Shown here piece by piece: positions 1 to 10,459 of a DNA stretch of 64,000 nt. Origin of the DNA: Flammula alnicola (taxonomy: Eukaryota; Basidiomycota; Agaricomycetes; Agaricales; Strophariaceae); assembly GCA_015499995.1 (NCBI GenBank), contig JADNRV010000049.1, forward strand, positions 186,001 through 250,000, given 5' to 3'. The first letter of the stretch is position 1; each line of letters opens with the position of its first letter. The notes beneath the pieces are model-generated. The model saw only the letters and a program-made list of their open reading frames with translations. It ran no database searches and had not been told where the DNA came from. Made by a program: the position numbers and the translations under genes.

Positions 1-501
1 GGGTAATTGAACACTTTTCGCTTGGTTTCTCCGAGAACAATCCACTCGGTATGGCCATCAGGGTCGTCGGGGGCGTCGTAGTACTGGTATGGAATCGTGG
101 CGATCCTAGCGGTGGCTCCCTCTAGGGCCTTGTGTGTCAAGGGGTCAATGGCAACGAAATTTATATCGACGGGTTTGTAGTCTTCTGGTATGCCTGCATG
201 GTTAAACGAAAAGAAATAATACTTATTGAGTATATGCGCCACAATAGGCTTAACTTACCTGTTTCTTCGAGTTTTCCATAAGATAGTGGCGTCAAGACTG
301 ATATTATATGATCATCCTTAGTAAAACACGGACCAAATTTCAAGAAGCGTACTCACTTGGCTGACTTGCAATGGGCGTTTGAGACGGTTCTATGATAAGA
401 GGCGTCTCTGAAGAGGAGGCATCTCGATTGGAATTTGCAGCTGCAGCTGCCTTGGCCATAGCCTTCTTCTTCTGCTTTTTTTTCTTGTTATTTTGAGGCA
501 T
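1..501 (-). CDS. SET-domain (SMYD-like) protein, N-terminal part, truncated by window edge (SET copy 1)
   Basis: The gene reads leftward from an ATG at 501 and leaves the window. It opens with a very basic Lys/Gln/Ala-rich stretch, then continues through two phase-1 introns (about 360-300 and 257-193, both GT-AG). It reaches the block DDPDGHTEWIVLGETKRKVF, which aligns with DDPDGYSEWVV.GPTKRKVL of the copies at 3.7 and 5.9 kb. Intron positions and phases match those copies, so this is the same family although the N-terminus differs. The SET domain itself would lie beyond the edge. It is divergent to apm1, with about 820 bp between the two starts. Seen: motif and intron agreement. Inferred: SET family membership, from the paralogs only. 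Confidence 0.8.
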
Positions 502-1321
502 AGTGAACGAGGTAGGAGGTGAGTGGCTTGGAGGGGAAAGAAAGCCAGTGAGTGCTCGTTCATCGGATCCCTTCTTCGATTTCTCCTATCACGTGTGGCT
601 CATTCTTGCGCACCACGCTTTGACCACACCACCCATTCTTTTATCCTGCAAAAGCTTCACTTTCGGCCTTTGCGGTAGGCCTCTTTACTTGTGAGAACCA
701 CACACTTTCGCCCTAGTCATGCCAGTACATCTAGGTATAGAATGCCATCAGGCGTCCTTCATTTCCCGAGCCTGAGTCGCTAGCTACATAGTATATCTGC
801 GGTGAACCAGTGACAGTTCAGACTGGCTTCCCAAGCCTTACGTCACTCAGAGGCAGAGAAGAACAGGACCATTAAACAGACGACAAAAGACAAAGAAAGC
901 CATTCGAAGAGTGTATATAGTCCAGTAGTCAACCAAGTGCATTCTGATTATCAAGCGATAAATCACATTTTTACAATTGGAGTTGCAATTGCGAATTTGT
1001 GCAGGGACCAAGAACAAGCAAGCAGGTTGTCGGCTGGTATCAAAGAAGTCTTCGCCCTGGAATCAGAACTTGAGAATCAAAGGCTGGGGCAAATATTTTG
1101 AAAGAATGAATAGCAAGTGTTACACAGGATGAGGAGATGGTGGAACAAGGTGGAGCAAGTGTGGAAAGGACGACGATGAGAAAAAAAAGGCGTGTGGGAA
1201 GATAAACTGAAATTGAATGTCCGAATCGCGATCGGCATTTGCGGCAGTCGGAAGAGGTTTGCAACTGGACATTTCGTGACCTCCATATCTTCAAAGCGTG
1301 TCTCGTAAGGACCCTCGAACC
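502..1321. promoter_or_regulatory. Divergent intergenic region between SET copy 1 and apm1
   Basis: 820 bp separate the two head-to-head starts and must hold both promoters. I see no convincing ORF and no element I can name beyond a weak TATA-like stretch near 915. Confidence 0.4.
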
Positions 1322-2982
1322 ATGGCCAGCCTAATAGCCATCCTCGACTTGAAAGGGAAACCCCTTATTCAGCGGTCATATCGCGACGATGTGCCAGCGT
1401 CGTACGTTGAACGATTCCTACCCCTCATCCTGGATATCGAAGAGGAGGGCCAACAAGTTACGCCATGTTTCTCGAGCCAAGGCATCAATTACATGCATAT
1501 CCGACATTCAAATCTTTACCGTACGTCTCTTGCTCTTCAGCTTGCCAAAGCTGAACTAACTGAGGATGGGATTCCGACCCACAGTGCTAGCACTCTCAAA
1601 ACGCAACACCAACGCGGCAGAGATCATCATCTTCCTGCATCGGCTGACGCAGGTGCTCATCGAATACTTCAAGGAGCTGGAGGAGGAGAGTATACGCGAC
1701 AATTTCGTCATTATATACGAGCTCATGGATGAGATGATGGATTTTGGGTACCCGCAGACGACGGAGAGCAAGATCCTGCAGGAATACATCACCCAGGAGT
1801 CGCACAAGCTCGAGATCCAGGTGCGGCCCCCGATGGCCGTCACAAACGCCGTGTCGTGGCGGACAGAGGGTATTCGGTATCGGAAGAACGAGGTGTTCTT
1901 GGACGTTATCGAGAGTGTCAACATGCTCGTTCGTGTTTTCGTCCTTCTGTTCCGTTTGTGGGACCCGCGCTGACGGACTGCTATCTCACAGGTCAATGCC
2001 AATGGCAACGTCGTGCGCTCGGAGATTCTTGGAGCTGTGAAAATGAAGTGTTATCTATCAGGCATGCCAGAGCTGCGGCTAGGTTTGAACGATAAAGTGA
2101 TGTTTGAGAGTACAGGCCGAAGTGCGTTACCTAGGCTCTTCCCCATTACCTCTCTCATCTCCGTACCAGCTGCCCGCGGGAAGGCGATCGAAATGGAAGA
2201 TGTCAAATTCCATCAATGTGTTCGTCTATCGCGGTTCGAAAACGACCGCACCATCTCGTTCATCCCGCCGGACGGCGAGTTCGAGCTCATGTCCTACCGC
2301 TTGTCCACCCCCGTAAAACCACTCATCTGGGTCGAGGCCGCAGTTGAGAGCCACAAAGGCAGTCGCGTGGAGTATATGGTCAAAGTGAAAGCCCAGTTCA
2401 AGCGGAGAAGTACGGCGAACAATGTGGAGATCTATGTGCCTGTGCCGGACGATGCTGACAGTCCAAGTTCCGGGTGCGTTTTCCTTCTTGTTTTAATTCT
2501 GCAAGAATATTCAACCTTCGTTTGCTAGGCATCAACGGGAAGTGTGCAGTACGCGCCGGACAAGTCCGCATTTGTGTGGAAGATCAAGCAACTAGGAGGA
2601 AGTCGCGAGTTCCTGATGCGAGCGCACTTTGGTCTTCCCAGTGTCAAAAGTGGTGCGTGTCGCCCATCTCTACCTCAAATTACTTCCGCTGATATTATCC
2701 ACTGTAGAACAAGACTTTGAGAAACGCGCGCCCATCACCGTCAAGTTCGAAATCCCATACTTCACAGTATCAGGTATCCAGGTCCGATACCTCAAAATCG
2801 TAGAGAAGAGCGGGTACCAGGCTTTACCCTGGGTGCGGTACATCACGCAGAACGGAGATGATTATAGGTCCGTCTATCCTCCAATCTCTACTGCTTTTCT
2901 TTAGCTTCTAATTCTCGTGTGGTTTTACTTTAGTTTGCGGACAGCACTGGAGAAGGGCAGTGCACCGATCATGCCGATGTAG
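1322..2982 (+). CDS. apm1: AP-1 clathrin adaptor complex subunit mu (medium chain)
   Basis: Medium subunit of the AP-1 adaptor, which recruits clathrin and binds tyrosine sorting signals at the trans-Golgi/endosome. The start is the ATG at 1322 (MASLIAILDLKGKPLI), which matches the family N-terminus. Exons by phase: 1322-1520, 1585-1928, 1992-2121, 2170-2473, 2529-2652, 2708-2867, 2934-2982. Hallmarks visible are the longin block (YFKELEEESIRDNFVIIYEL), QTTESKILQEYITQ, and the mu-homology blocks LGLNDKVMFESTGR, DVKFHQCVRLSRFENDRTIS, FKRRSTANNVEI and GYQALPWVRYITQNGD. Anomaly: just before the intron at 2474 the sequence reads AGTCCAAGTTCCGG. The family expects S-P-K-F-R here, which needs one more base, and without it exons 4 and 5 do not join in frame. 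This is a 1-nt deletion, either a consensus error or a real lesion. Because AP-1 mu is usually important for viability, consensus error is more likely. Confidence 0.93.
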
Positions 2983-3653
2983 TTGATGATTTTCCCCTGT
3001 CTTGTTGTGTTTTTGCTTGGAGTGTAGGTTTGAATAAAGGTGTGCTTTGTACTTGGATCACGCGCATCTGTTGTCGACCTCCTTGGATGACAAGTTTGTT
3101 TCTACGTTCTCTAATCTATGATGATAAGCTAATAGGTGGTTTCCGTCTGTTCTCCTGTGAAAGGTAGAACTGACTCGACGATCTTGCGGCAGTGGCGAAT
3201 CACATAGTCTAATTAGACTAGCCAGGCGTGGTGTTAAGTATTGCTCATAACCAGGGTCCTGGATGCCCTTGCCCCTCGTCCACTTATCAAACAATGGCTG
3301 TATGTTTCGGAAGGATTGCATTGACATACATATGTGCGGTCTGAGTCTGATTGAGAAACGCTAAAACGACCACAAGGATGGATCGTTCGGATTATATAGT
3401 AGAACGGGCCCGATACCAATCGTGTGGGTGTAGACGTGAAGAAGGATGTCGAGTCAGAATTATGATGGTAGAAGAAGAGACAGAGAACAGTGGATTTCGA
3501 AGTGCGGTGTGTGCATGTGAGTACTAGTGGCATTTCCCGAAGTCGTTTATAAAATGGCTTTCTCATTGCCGTGCTTGTTCCGCCGCTTTGCACTAAAGCG
3601 ATCTCCCACAGAACACCGAGTAGCTCGCGCGAAAGCATTTCAATACTCCTATC
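2983..3653. other. Intergenic region, apm1 3' flank and SET copy 2 promoter
   Basis: No gene seen. From about 3400 to 3653 it resembles 5725-5923 upstream of SET copy 3 (shared blocks such as GGATGTCGAGTCA, GAAG.GCGGTGTG and TTTATAAA.TG), so the promoter was copied together with the gene. Confidence 0.6.
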
Positions 3654-5096
3654 ATGAACGCGGGTTCCTTAATAAGAACAAGATGCAGAAGGCGCCTCTC
3701 TATGCGAAGGATCCAACTCCTGGCGTGCCTTTAGCGTCCTCGACGGGCTCAATTGCAAGTGAGTTCAGATAACATGCCTTCCTCGAAGTCTTAATTCTCC
3801 TTGTCCCCAAGAATACACAGTCGTGCCACTGTCCTATGGAAAAGTCGAGGATGCGGGAGGTAAGATGGGTCCCAACAATGCTGGAGTGACTATATGTTCA
3901 TCCATTATAACAGTCGTCCCTACGGACTATAAACCTGTTCAGGTCCCTCTCATGGCGTTAGATGCAGCTCCGGCCGATCGTGAAAAAAGCACTCTATCGG
4001 TTATCACAATTCCCTCGCAGATGGTAGGCAAGGTGCCGGATCCAGATGGCTACAGCGAATGGATCGTGCGTGGACCGACGAAATGCAAAGTCCTCAACGC
4101 CCCTGGCTATCCTCGACCTGTCCCCAAGCCAGTCGGCGGTGCCTCTTTCGAAGTTAAATCGACGCCGAATATGGGGATAGGCGTGTTCGCGACGCGCGAC
4201 ATCGAGCTTGGGGAGCTGATCTTCGCCGAACGCCCGCTGCTCGTCACGCCGCGTAACATTAACACCTTCGGGCCAGGCGTTCCTGCAGGATACACCATGG
4301 AACAGTTCCAGAAGATCGTGATGATGGAGTGGGAGAAAAGGCTTGAGGTATCCGTGGACAGGATGTCGCCAGAGAACCGAGAGGCTTTCATGGCGCTTAT
4401 GAATAGTCACAAGGCAGACGGAAGTGGTCCCCTTCTGGAATTACGCGGACTAATGGATATGGACTTGACGAGGTCTGGGACGGTGACGGCCCCACCGTCG
4501 AGAATGACGCCTTTCGTTACACCGCGACAGGTAAAACGGCTTCGCGAATCAATCATAGGTGTGTAAAGCCTCTCGTTTGTTCGAAACGCGCTCTGAAATT
4601 TATTGTAACTCCTTCTCAATAACACAGTTGCATGCCCAATATCCTCCAGACATTTAATCTCGCTTCGTTCTCTCTCCAGTTCAAGGCTTCAAAGGACATT
4701 AAATACGGCGAGCAGCTATTCTACTCCTATTGCGAGGTTCACCAAGGCGTCGCGGCGCGCAGACTCAAGCTCGCACCTTACGGCATTATATGCGAGTGCT
4801 CCGCCTGTGTCAACGCGACGCCCGAGACCGACAAATTTCGCGAAGATATGCTCAAGCGCATTGAAAAGCTCACTTCTGAATGTCGAGCCTGGATCAGAGG
4901 TGCAGCCCCAGCCAGGAAAGACCTCGATGAGATCATCCACTTCCAGGAGGCTGTAGTAAAGGAAGGCTTGCACTCGGAACGTTCCTATGGTGTCCTCTTG
5001 TCTGGACTCATGACTGCCCATATGAAGTTAGGGATGTATGACAGGGCACAGGACTGTTACGATCTGTTGGTGAAGCATCAGAAGTTGTATAATTAG
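3654..5096 (+). pseudogene. SET-domain (SMYD-like) gene, tandem copy 2, with two 1-nt deletions
   Basis: Putative SET-domain protein methyltransferase. The model follows the intact copy at 5924: exons 3654-3758, 3812-3859, 3914-4558 and 4628-5096. SET motifs are ATRDIELGELIFAE..LL near the start of the domain, RINHSC.PNI across the last intron, then GEQLFYSY and a C-x-C-x2-C post-SET cluster (CECSAC), followed by a helical C-terminal tail. Two lesions show against copy 3. The start codon is followed by AACGCGGG where copy 3 has AAGCGCGGG, so the ATG at 3654 is one base out of frame (the next in-frame Met is at 3683). Near 4436, CTTCTGGAATTACG lacks a base, which breaks the GI.RTNGYGLDE block. 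Both are single missing bases in otherwise well-kept coding sequence, so they could be assembly errors rather than decay. Confidence 0.75.
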
Positions 5097-5321
5097 TAGA
5101 AGAAGTAGTACATAAACTATTGTACATCGATACTAGTTCTACAGGCGTATCATATATGAGGTTCAGATGGAGAAGTATCCTGGTAAGCTCAGCTTGTTTA
5201 AAAAGGAGGAGGCTCGAAGGAGCTCTTGCGCATCAGGCGTGACATATGCCTAGGTTGTCGTTGTTACGTTGCGGAATCCTAAGTTGAAGTTTTTCATTAC
5301 AACTGGTCAGACTCGCTTGTG

Positions 5322-5655
5322 ATCCCTCCCAAGACTCACCACCCAGGAGTACACAAACTCGAGATCCAGGTGCTTCCCCCGCAATCGGGGTCACAAATGT
5401 CGTTGACTCACTTGTTGCAAACGGGCAGAAACGGACTAATCAGACCAAATAACAGAAGAAAATTGATCTGTAGCAGACGGACGGTGTCGAAAGAACAAAG
5501 TGTTCTGGGACGTCGAGTGTCAACATGCCCGTTCGTGTTTTCGTCCTTCTGTTCCGTTTGAGACTGGCGCTGACTGACTGCCAAGTCAACGCAAATGGCA
5601 ATTAGTAGAGATTCTTGGAGCTGTGAAAATGGAGTATTATCTGTCAGACGCTGTT
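5322..5655 (+). pseudogene. Relic of apm1 (AP-1 mu) central region, including intron 2
   Basis: This stretch follows apm1 from about 1771 to 2060. Shared runs include CACCCAGGAGT, CTCGAGATCCAGGTGC, GTGTCAACATGC, then the intron sequence CGTTCGTGTTTTCGTCCTTC, and GAGATTCTTGGAGCTGTGAA. It has lost reading frame (substitutions and gaps). Because intron 2 is kept, it came from DNA duplication, not from cDNA. It lies between SET copies 2 and 3 and marks the left part of the tandem repeat unit [3' apm1 + spacer + SET gene]. Confidence 0.85.
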
Positions 5656-5923
5656 AAGACTTCTTAAGGGGAACATCTGCTTTCTGCAAGATGACATTGG
5701 ATGGGATGGCCCTGACACCAAACTTAGGAGCTGTAGACGTAAGGGAGGATGTCGAGTCACGCGGCGTAGAAGACAAAAAGAATTCGAAGCGCGGTGTGAT
5801 CATGAGTGGCGTATCCCTTTTATAAAGTGACTGATTTCTGATAGCAGTGGCTTACTTTCCGCCTCTTTGCACCAAAGCGACCTCCTACAAAAATATTGAG
5901 TAGCTCACTTCAAAACTACAATC
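5656..5923 (+). promoter_or_regulatory. Duplicated upstream region of SET copy 3
   Basis: Partly collinear with 3400-3653 upstream of SET copy 2: GTAGACGT..G.AGGATGTCGAGTCA near 5730, GAAGCGCGGTGTG near 5788, and TTTTATAAAGTG near 5818, the last being a TATA-like site about 100 bp before the start codon. Confidence 0.5.
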
Positions 5924-7386
5924 ATGAAGCGCGGGTTCCTCAATAGCAAGAAGATAAAGAAAGCGCCTCTCTATCCGAAGGACCCCACCCCTGGTGCGCC
6001 TTCAGAGTCCTCAATAGGCTCAAGTGAGTTCAATAATCTCTAGAATGTCTTTCTCCGAGTCGATGTCTTATTTCTCTCTTTTTCCAGAAGAAAAACTAGT
6101 CACGCCACTGCGCTATGGAAAAGTCGAGAATGCAGGAGGTAAGATGCATCCTAGTGTTGTCAGAGTGACTATATGCACTATATGCTCATCCATTACACCA
6201 GTCATCCCTGCAGACTATAAACCTTCCCAGATGTCTATCGCAGAGTCAGATGCGCGTAAAGTCGATCACGGCGACAACACAATATTGATGACCACCGTTC
6301 CTTCGCAAGTGCTAGGCAAGGCGGATGATCCAGACGGCTACAGCGAGTGGGTCGTGTTCGGACCGACTAAACGCAAAGTCCTCAATTCCCCTGGCTACCC
6401 TCAGCCTGTCCCCAAGCCAGTCGGCGGTACCTCCATAGAAGTTAAAGCGACGCCGAACATGGGAATGGGCGTGTTCGCGACGCGGGATATCAAGCTTGGC
6501 GAGCTCATCTTCGCCGAACGCCCGCTGCTCGTCACGCCGCGCGGCGTATATGGCCTTGGGGGAAACATTCCCCCCGAATATACCATGGACCAGTATCAAA
6601 CGGTCGTGATGTTGGAGTGGGAAAAAACGCTTGAGGTCTCCGTGAGCAGGATGGAGCCTGAGAACCAGGAGGCTTTCAAGGCGCTTATGAATAACCACAA
6701 GGAAGACGGGAGCGGGCCGCTTCTTGGGATTATTCGAACTAATGGCTATGGTGTTGATAACCTCTTCGACGGCGATGTCGCGAGTGAAGCCCATTTTTAC
6801 TCCGCAATTGGCAAAGTAGGTTCGCGAATCAACCACAGGTGTGTAACGTCTTCCGGTTCATTCCAAACCTTTATCTCAAACTTCCTATAACTCTTTCCAC
6901 CGACACAGTTGCATGCCCAATATCCGGCAGTCATTCAAGCTCAACTCGTTCTCCCTCCAGTTCACCGCTACAAAGGATATCAAAGCCGGCGAGCAGGTAT
7001 TCTACTCCTACGCCAGTGTTTTCCAAGGCGTGGCCGCGCGCAGGCGCGAGCTTGCACCCTACGGCGTTATTTGCGAGTGCCCCGCCTGTGTCAATGCCAC
7101 ACCCGAGACAGACAAATTTCGCGAAGAGATGCGCTTGCGCATCAACAAATACGATCGTGACGGCCGAACGTGGATTGGAGGTAAAGTCCCCACCAGGAAG
7201 GACCTCGAGGAGATGCTTCAGTTCCAGGAGGCTGTAATAAAGGAAGGCTTGCAATCACAGCAAATCTATGCCCTCCTCTTCGCGGTAATCCAGACTGCGT
7301 ACTGGAAGTTAGGGATGAACGACAAGGCGCTGGAATATTTGGACCAGATGGAGAAGTATCAGAAATTTTGGAAGTATAAGGAGTAG
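5924..7386 (+). CDS. SET-domain (SMYD-like) protein, tandem copy 3, intact
   Basis: Putative SET-domain lysine methyltransferase of 421 residues. Exons 5924-6023, 6088-6138, 6202-6838 and 6909-7386 sum to 422 codons including the stop, and all introns are GT-AG. The start ATG opens MKRGFLNSKKIKKAPLY, a basic N-terminus. The SET domain begins near residue 155 (EVKATPNMGMGVFATRDIKL) and carries GIIRTNGYGVDN, then RINHSCMPNI (the NHSCxPN signature, split by the last intron), GEQVFYSY, and a post-SET C-x-C-x2-C (CECPACVNA). A C-terminal helical region of about 100 residues follows (FQEAVIKEGL...), as in SMYD-type proteins. Substrate and location cannot be read from sequence. It is the only undamaged complete copy of the four paralogs here and serves as reference for the others. 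Confidence 0.88.
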
Positions 7387-7703
7387 TAGCCTATCGTGCA
7401 TCTCGTCCCTCTCTGTCGTACATGGTGCATTCGAAAATGTTACAGTAGTAGTACAATTATGTGCGGTCATATCAGTGTAATTGGATTGGCAGTGAGCCAT
7501 ATCGTCCTCGCGATTTGGTCGGCCTTGTTGTTCGGGAACTTCGGCGTCTCCGTGGGCTGATTGTATCTACAGTTTCGCCAGGAGACGATAGAATATCGGT
7601 AGAGGTGAGCAAACGGGGCTCGGCTCTACGACACAAACACCTGCAGCGCTAATTGAACGTCTCAACGTTCTAGCGACTTTTGGCCAAAGGGTGGGATTTG
7701 AAC
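7387..7703. other. Short intergenic stretch
   Basis: Convergent 3' ends of SET copy 3 and the small gene at 7704. No feature recognised. Confidence 0.4.
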
Positions 7704-7986
7704 TCACGGCAAGGAAACTACCCTGTCCTGGTCTCGCAACTTCACAACAAGGAGAAGAATGGAGTCCTATGCAAACCAAGATAAGCCATGTTGTATAAAT
7801 CGTTGATAAATCGCATAATTCAGTGAAGTTAAGTTCTCTCACATTTGTGAATCGTGCCTGAGGGAAACGCATGCTGGATTGCACGGTTGCGTACTCCAGC
7901 TTGCCCTCGGTGTTCCAGAAGAAGACCTCTGTCCCAGCAGGGTACTTGTCTTGCTCGTTGTCGCGGACATCGGTGAGCGTGGCCAT
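7704..7986 (-). CDS. Small protein of unknown function (68 aa)
   Basis: The ATG is at 7986. Exon 1 runs to 7843. A GT-AG intron (7842-7767, 76 nt) joins AAT in phase 0 to an exon that ends with TGA at 7704, giving 68 residues. The product reads MATLTDVRDNEQDKYPAGTE then a VFFWNTEGKLEYATVQ segment and ends in KLRDQDRVVSLP. It has no signal peptide or membrane segment. Removal of the intron gives a compact ORF with an alternating hydrophobic/charged pattern, which is the main argument that it is real. The family is not recognised. A chance ORF remains possible. Confidence 0.45.
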
Positions 7987-8452
7987 TCCGAGTGTCAAGT
8001 CTCACTGTGGGGTGAGGGTGAATCTTGGGGAATACAAGAAACTTAATGTCATGAACCCGCCGACATTTATAGATTTCGCTTCTCAGGAACCATCCTAGAA
8101 GAAAACAATCAGACGTAGACAGTATAAAGAAGGTACAGTTGTCTTGTGTGTGGATCTGATAGCTGTCTTGTGACAATTCACCTTGTTTGCGTCCCGCCTC
8201 ATGTATGTCCGTCGTCGGGGTTTTCGCGATGTGGGCGCGGCCGGACACATGATGCATGATGCCCGACCGACTGCGCCATCTGCCGATGCGCCCCTGCAAG
8301 CAGATAACGATCTGATCTTGAAAGCATAGGCTGTGTTGAGCCTCATACGGTATGTAGTATCAGCACCATTGCCTCGGAACGCGAAGGAGTACAGGTTGGT
8401 TGCACCACCAATACTTACATGCCATGCATGTCAGTTACGGAAACGGAATGTG
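7987..8452. other. Intergenic region left of the Gypsy insertion
   Basis: No gene or repeat recognised. It ends at the 5-bp target duplication GTTAG (8453-8457). Confidence 0.4.
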
Positions 8453-8457
8453 GTTAG

Positions 8458-8741
8458 TGTGACAATAGCGTGACTGATGTTCTCAGTAGAGGTAGTGACA
8501 CACGGAATAGCTTAGAGTCTCCGAGAGATAACTAGGGTAAAGTCTCTGTTCGAAGTAAGCTAGGTATTTTAGATAAATACATAGGGCTTTTATATGTTTT
8601 TAAAGTGGTCCGTGCTCTCTTGGATAGAACGTGAATATTGTAAGTGAAATATGAGCGGAAAGAGAGAAAACGGAACGGAAGTATATATGTGGTAAGCTAG
8701 ATACGCTCGGTCCGTGTAGTGTGCGGTAGCCGACCGTCACA
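8458..8741 (-). repeat. 3' LTR of the Gypsy element
   Basis: 284 bp, same as 18182-18465. TG...CA ends, short inverted termini (TGTGAC/GTCACA), preceded by GTTAG. It contains TATAAAAG on the minus strand (8587-8594), the likely core promoter when acting as 5' LTR. Confidence 0.96.
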
Positions 8742-8803
8742 TACGCCCTTCTGCGGTATTACGAAGACCGCATAAACGTCGTCCTGTTACCCCAATGCGC
8801 GTC

Positions 8804-9850
8804 CTACGCAAGGGTATCCCCAATCATCTCTCCCACGACGTCCGTCGGAGCATCTCCTGTCTCCGTCGCATCCCCCATAACTGCGTCGGCGTCCAACATG
8901 TTGGCGTCGAAGAAGCTTCCCAGGTCCAAGTCGCCGTCAAAGAAATCCGCGGGCATGATGGAGCTGGCAATGAGGGTGGTGGGTTCCTGCGTGGCGGGTA
9001 AAGTCGAGGGACCTGCCTCAGGAGCAGGGGTCCGAACCCTCTCTGCGCGAGCACGTACGAGAGCAGGGTGAGGCGCGAGGGGTGTGTTAATAGTGATAGG
9101 TGTGGTAGGTGCGCCATAAGCGCTGGACGGCCCGGGCGCTCCCGCGTTGCCGTCGTTGACGCGTGCGCGTTTCTTGAAACGCAGCGCTCCAGCGTCGGGC
9201 TTGGGCTGACGGATCGTGCCAGCCACGGGCTCAGCTGGAGCCTTCCTCTTCTTCTCCTCTGACTTCCCTCCCTCCTGCAATGCTCCTAGCTGATCGACGA
9301 TCAGGTTGTGGACTAAGCGTTTGCGACGCACATCGTCAGGTACAGCCTTCCTGGGCTTAGCGCTGGGGCTCGCGGCATGCATGGCGGCATACGCAGGCTT
9401 TGCTTTGGACTTGGGAGCCGGCGTAAAGGGAGTAGGTGGCCCCGCGGGTGCGTTGGCGATTTTCTTTGGGGTAGGTGGAATGGTGGGCGGCGGTCCAAAG
9501 ACGTTGACGAGCGTCATGGACTTGCCAGCAATGACGAGCTGACCGGCATCCGTGACCGTCGCGAATGCGCCTTCGAAGCCAGGCTCTTGTGCCATGGCAG
9601 CCACGAAGTTCCAGTAGCCCGCAGGGGCTGCGCGTGCATCGTCATAACCCTCGTCTCTGAGGGTGCGGTTGTAGCGTAGGTAGACAATGAACAACTCTTT
9701 GATGTAAGAGAAGAACTCCCCAGTGGCGGCGTTGGTGAGCGTGAATGAATTACCATCTGGGGCAACCACCAAGTTGGCGAAGACGTGTTGGCCGGTGTGC
9801 GAGAATTTGAGTTCCAAAGTGGATGAAGAAGCAGGAGTAGGGGCTGACAT
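8804..9850 (-). CDS. Gypsy element ORF3, unknown function (348 aa from internal Met)
   Basis: Open frame downstream of the integrase/chromodomain. From the Met at 9850 it gives 348 residues ending at 8804. The frame is open further upstream to the MITE, and if the 422-bp MITE and one 8-bp target copy are discounted it is continuous with pol. The N-terminal third is compact (TLELKFSHTGQHVFANLVV, FFSYIKELFIVYLRYNRTL). The middle is Pro/Ala/Lys-rich with basic clusters (RRKRL, KKRKAP, RFKKRARV) that look like nuclear localisation signals. The C-terminus is acidic and aromatic (FFDGDLDLGSFFDANMLDAD). I do not recognise a named family. It may be a Gag-Pol-linked accessory protein for nuclear entry, chromatin binding or transcription, but that is inference from composition only. 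Confidence 0.75.
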   Translation of the reverse strand: MSAPTPASSSTLELKFSHTGQHVFANLVVAPDGNSFTLTNAATGEFFSYIKELFIVYLRYNRTLRDEGYDDARAAPAGYWNFVAAMAQEPGFEGAFATVTDAGQLVIAGKSMTLVNVFGPPPTIPPTPKKIANAPAGPPTPFTPAPKSKAKPAYAAMHAASPSAKPRKAVPDDVRRKRLVHNLIVDQLGALQEGGKSEEKKRKAPAEPVAGTIRQPKPDAGALRFKKRARVNDGNAGAPGPSSAYGAPTTPITINTPLAPHPALVRARAERVRTPAPEAGPSTLPATQEPTTLIASSIMPADFFDGDLDLGSFFDANMLDADAVMGDATETGDAPTDVVGEMIGDTLA

Positions 9851-10029
9851 CGTGAGATTGATGAAGGAATGTGGGGCTGGTAGATGTAAAGATGTCGATA
9901 CAGGTAAACTCCGGTGGGAATAAGGGAAGAGACCTGTGAAAAAATAATAAGATGTCCCCTTTTTATAAGTTTCATCTGCCAAGATAATATTCCCTACGAA
10001 AATCTGGGGGTCTGCGGGTGGATTTCCCG

Positions 10030-10037
10030 CTCCCATC
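10030..10037. repeat. 8-bp target-site duplication (CTCCCATC), left
   Basis: CTCCCATC at 10030-10037 is repeated exactly at 10460-10467 on the other side of the MITE. Confidence 0.93.
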
Positions 10038-10459
10038 TAGTGATGGGCACGGGTGCCGACACCCGTGCGGGTTTGCGGGTACGGGTGTGGCGGGTGCGGG
10101 TGCGGGTGCACTTTGAGTGACCCTCAGCCAACCCGCACCCGTAGGGCAGGGTCACGGGTTTCCGGCCGGCACACGGAAAACTCCGAAATGTGTGTCCAAC
10201 ACGTTCTTTAGTTACCTGAATAATTAATTATGTAATGTAATTTTCCAAAATGTATTCTAATTTTAATTTAACATGGTTCTGCTAGCACAAGTTCTCACGA
10301 CGCCCATCAAACCCGCACGGGTTTCTGTACCCACGGGTCACCTGCAAACCCGCACCTGCAAGCACGGGATCCCGTACCCGTGGCCACGGGTGCGGGTTTT
10401 GGCGGGTACGGGTGCGGGTCGACAAAAAATTGCCCGCGGGTTACCCGTGCCCATCACTA
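10038..10459. mobile_element. hAT-like MITE (422 bp) nested in the Gypsy coding region
   Basis: The ends are perfect inverted repeats of at least 17 bp (TAGTGATGGGCACGGGT at 10038, its complement ending at 10459), with an 8-bp target duplication, the size typical of the hAT superfamily. It has no coding capacity of its own. Both subterminal zones are packed with GGGTRCGGGT-like units in both orientations, probable transposase-binding repeats. It adds 430 bp (1 mod 3), so it puts ORF3 out of frame with pol. Confidence 0.9.

Noticed and set aside
7680..7715. tRNA T-arm-like GTGAGTTCAAATCCCAC on the minus strand
   Set aside because: No acceptor, D or anticodon stem can be built around it, and it overlaps the end of the small minus-strand gene.
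9851..10036. Met at 10036 as start of ORF3
   Set aside because: The upstream part is in frame with pol across the MITE junction, so it is the old pol-ORF3 linker rather than an independent N-terminus; the Met at 9850 begins the compact domain.
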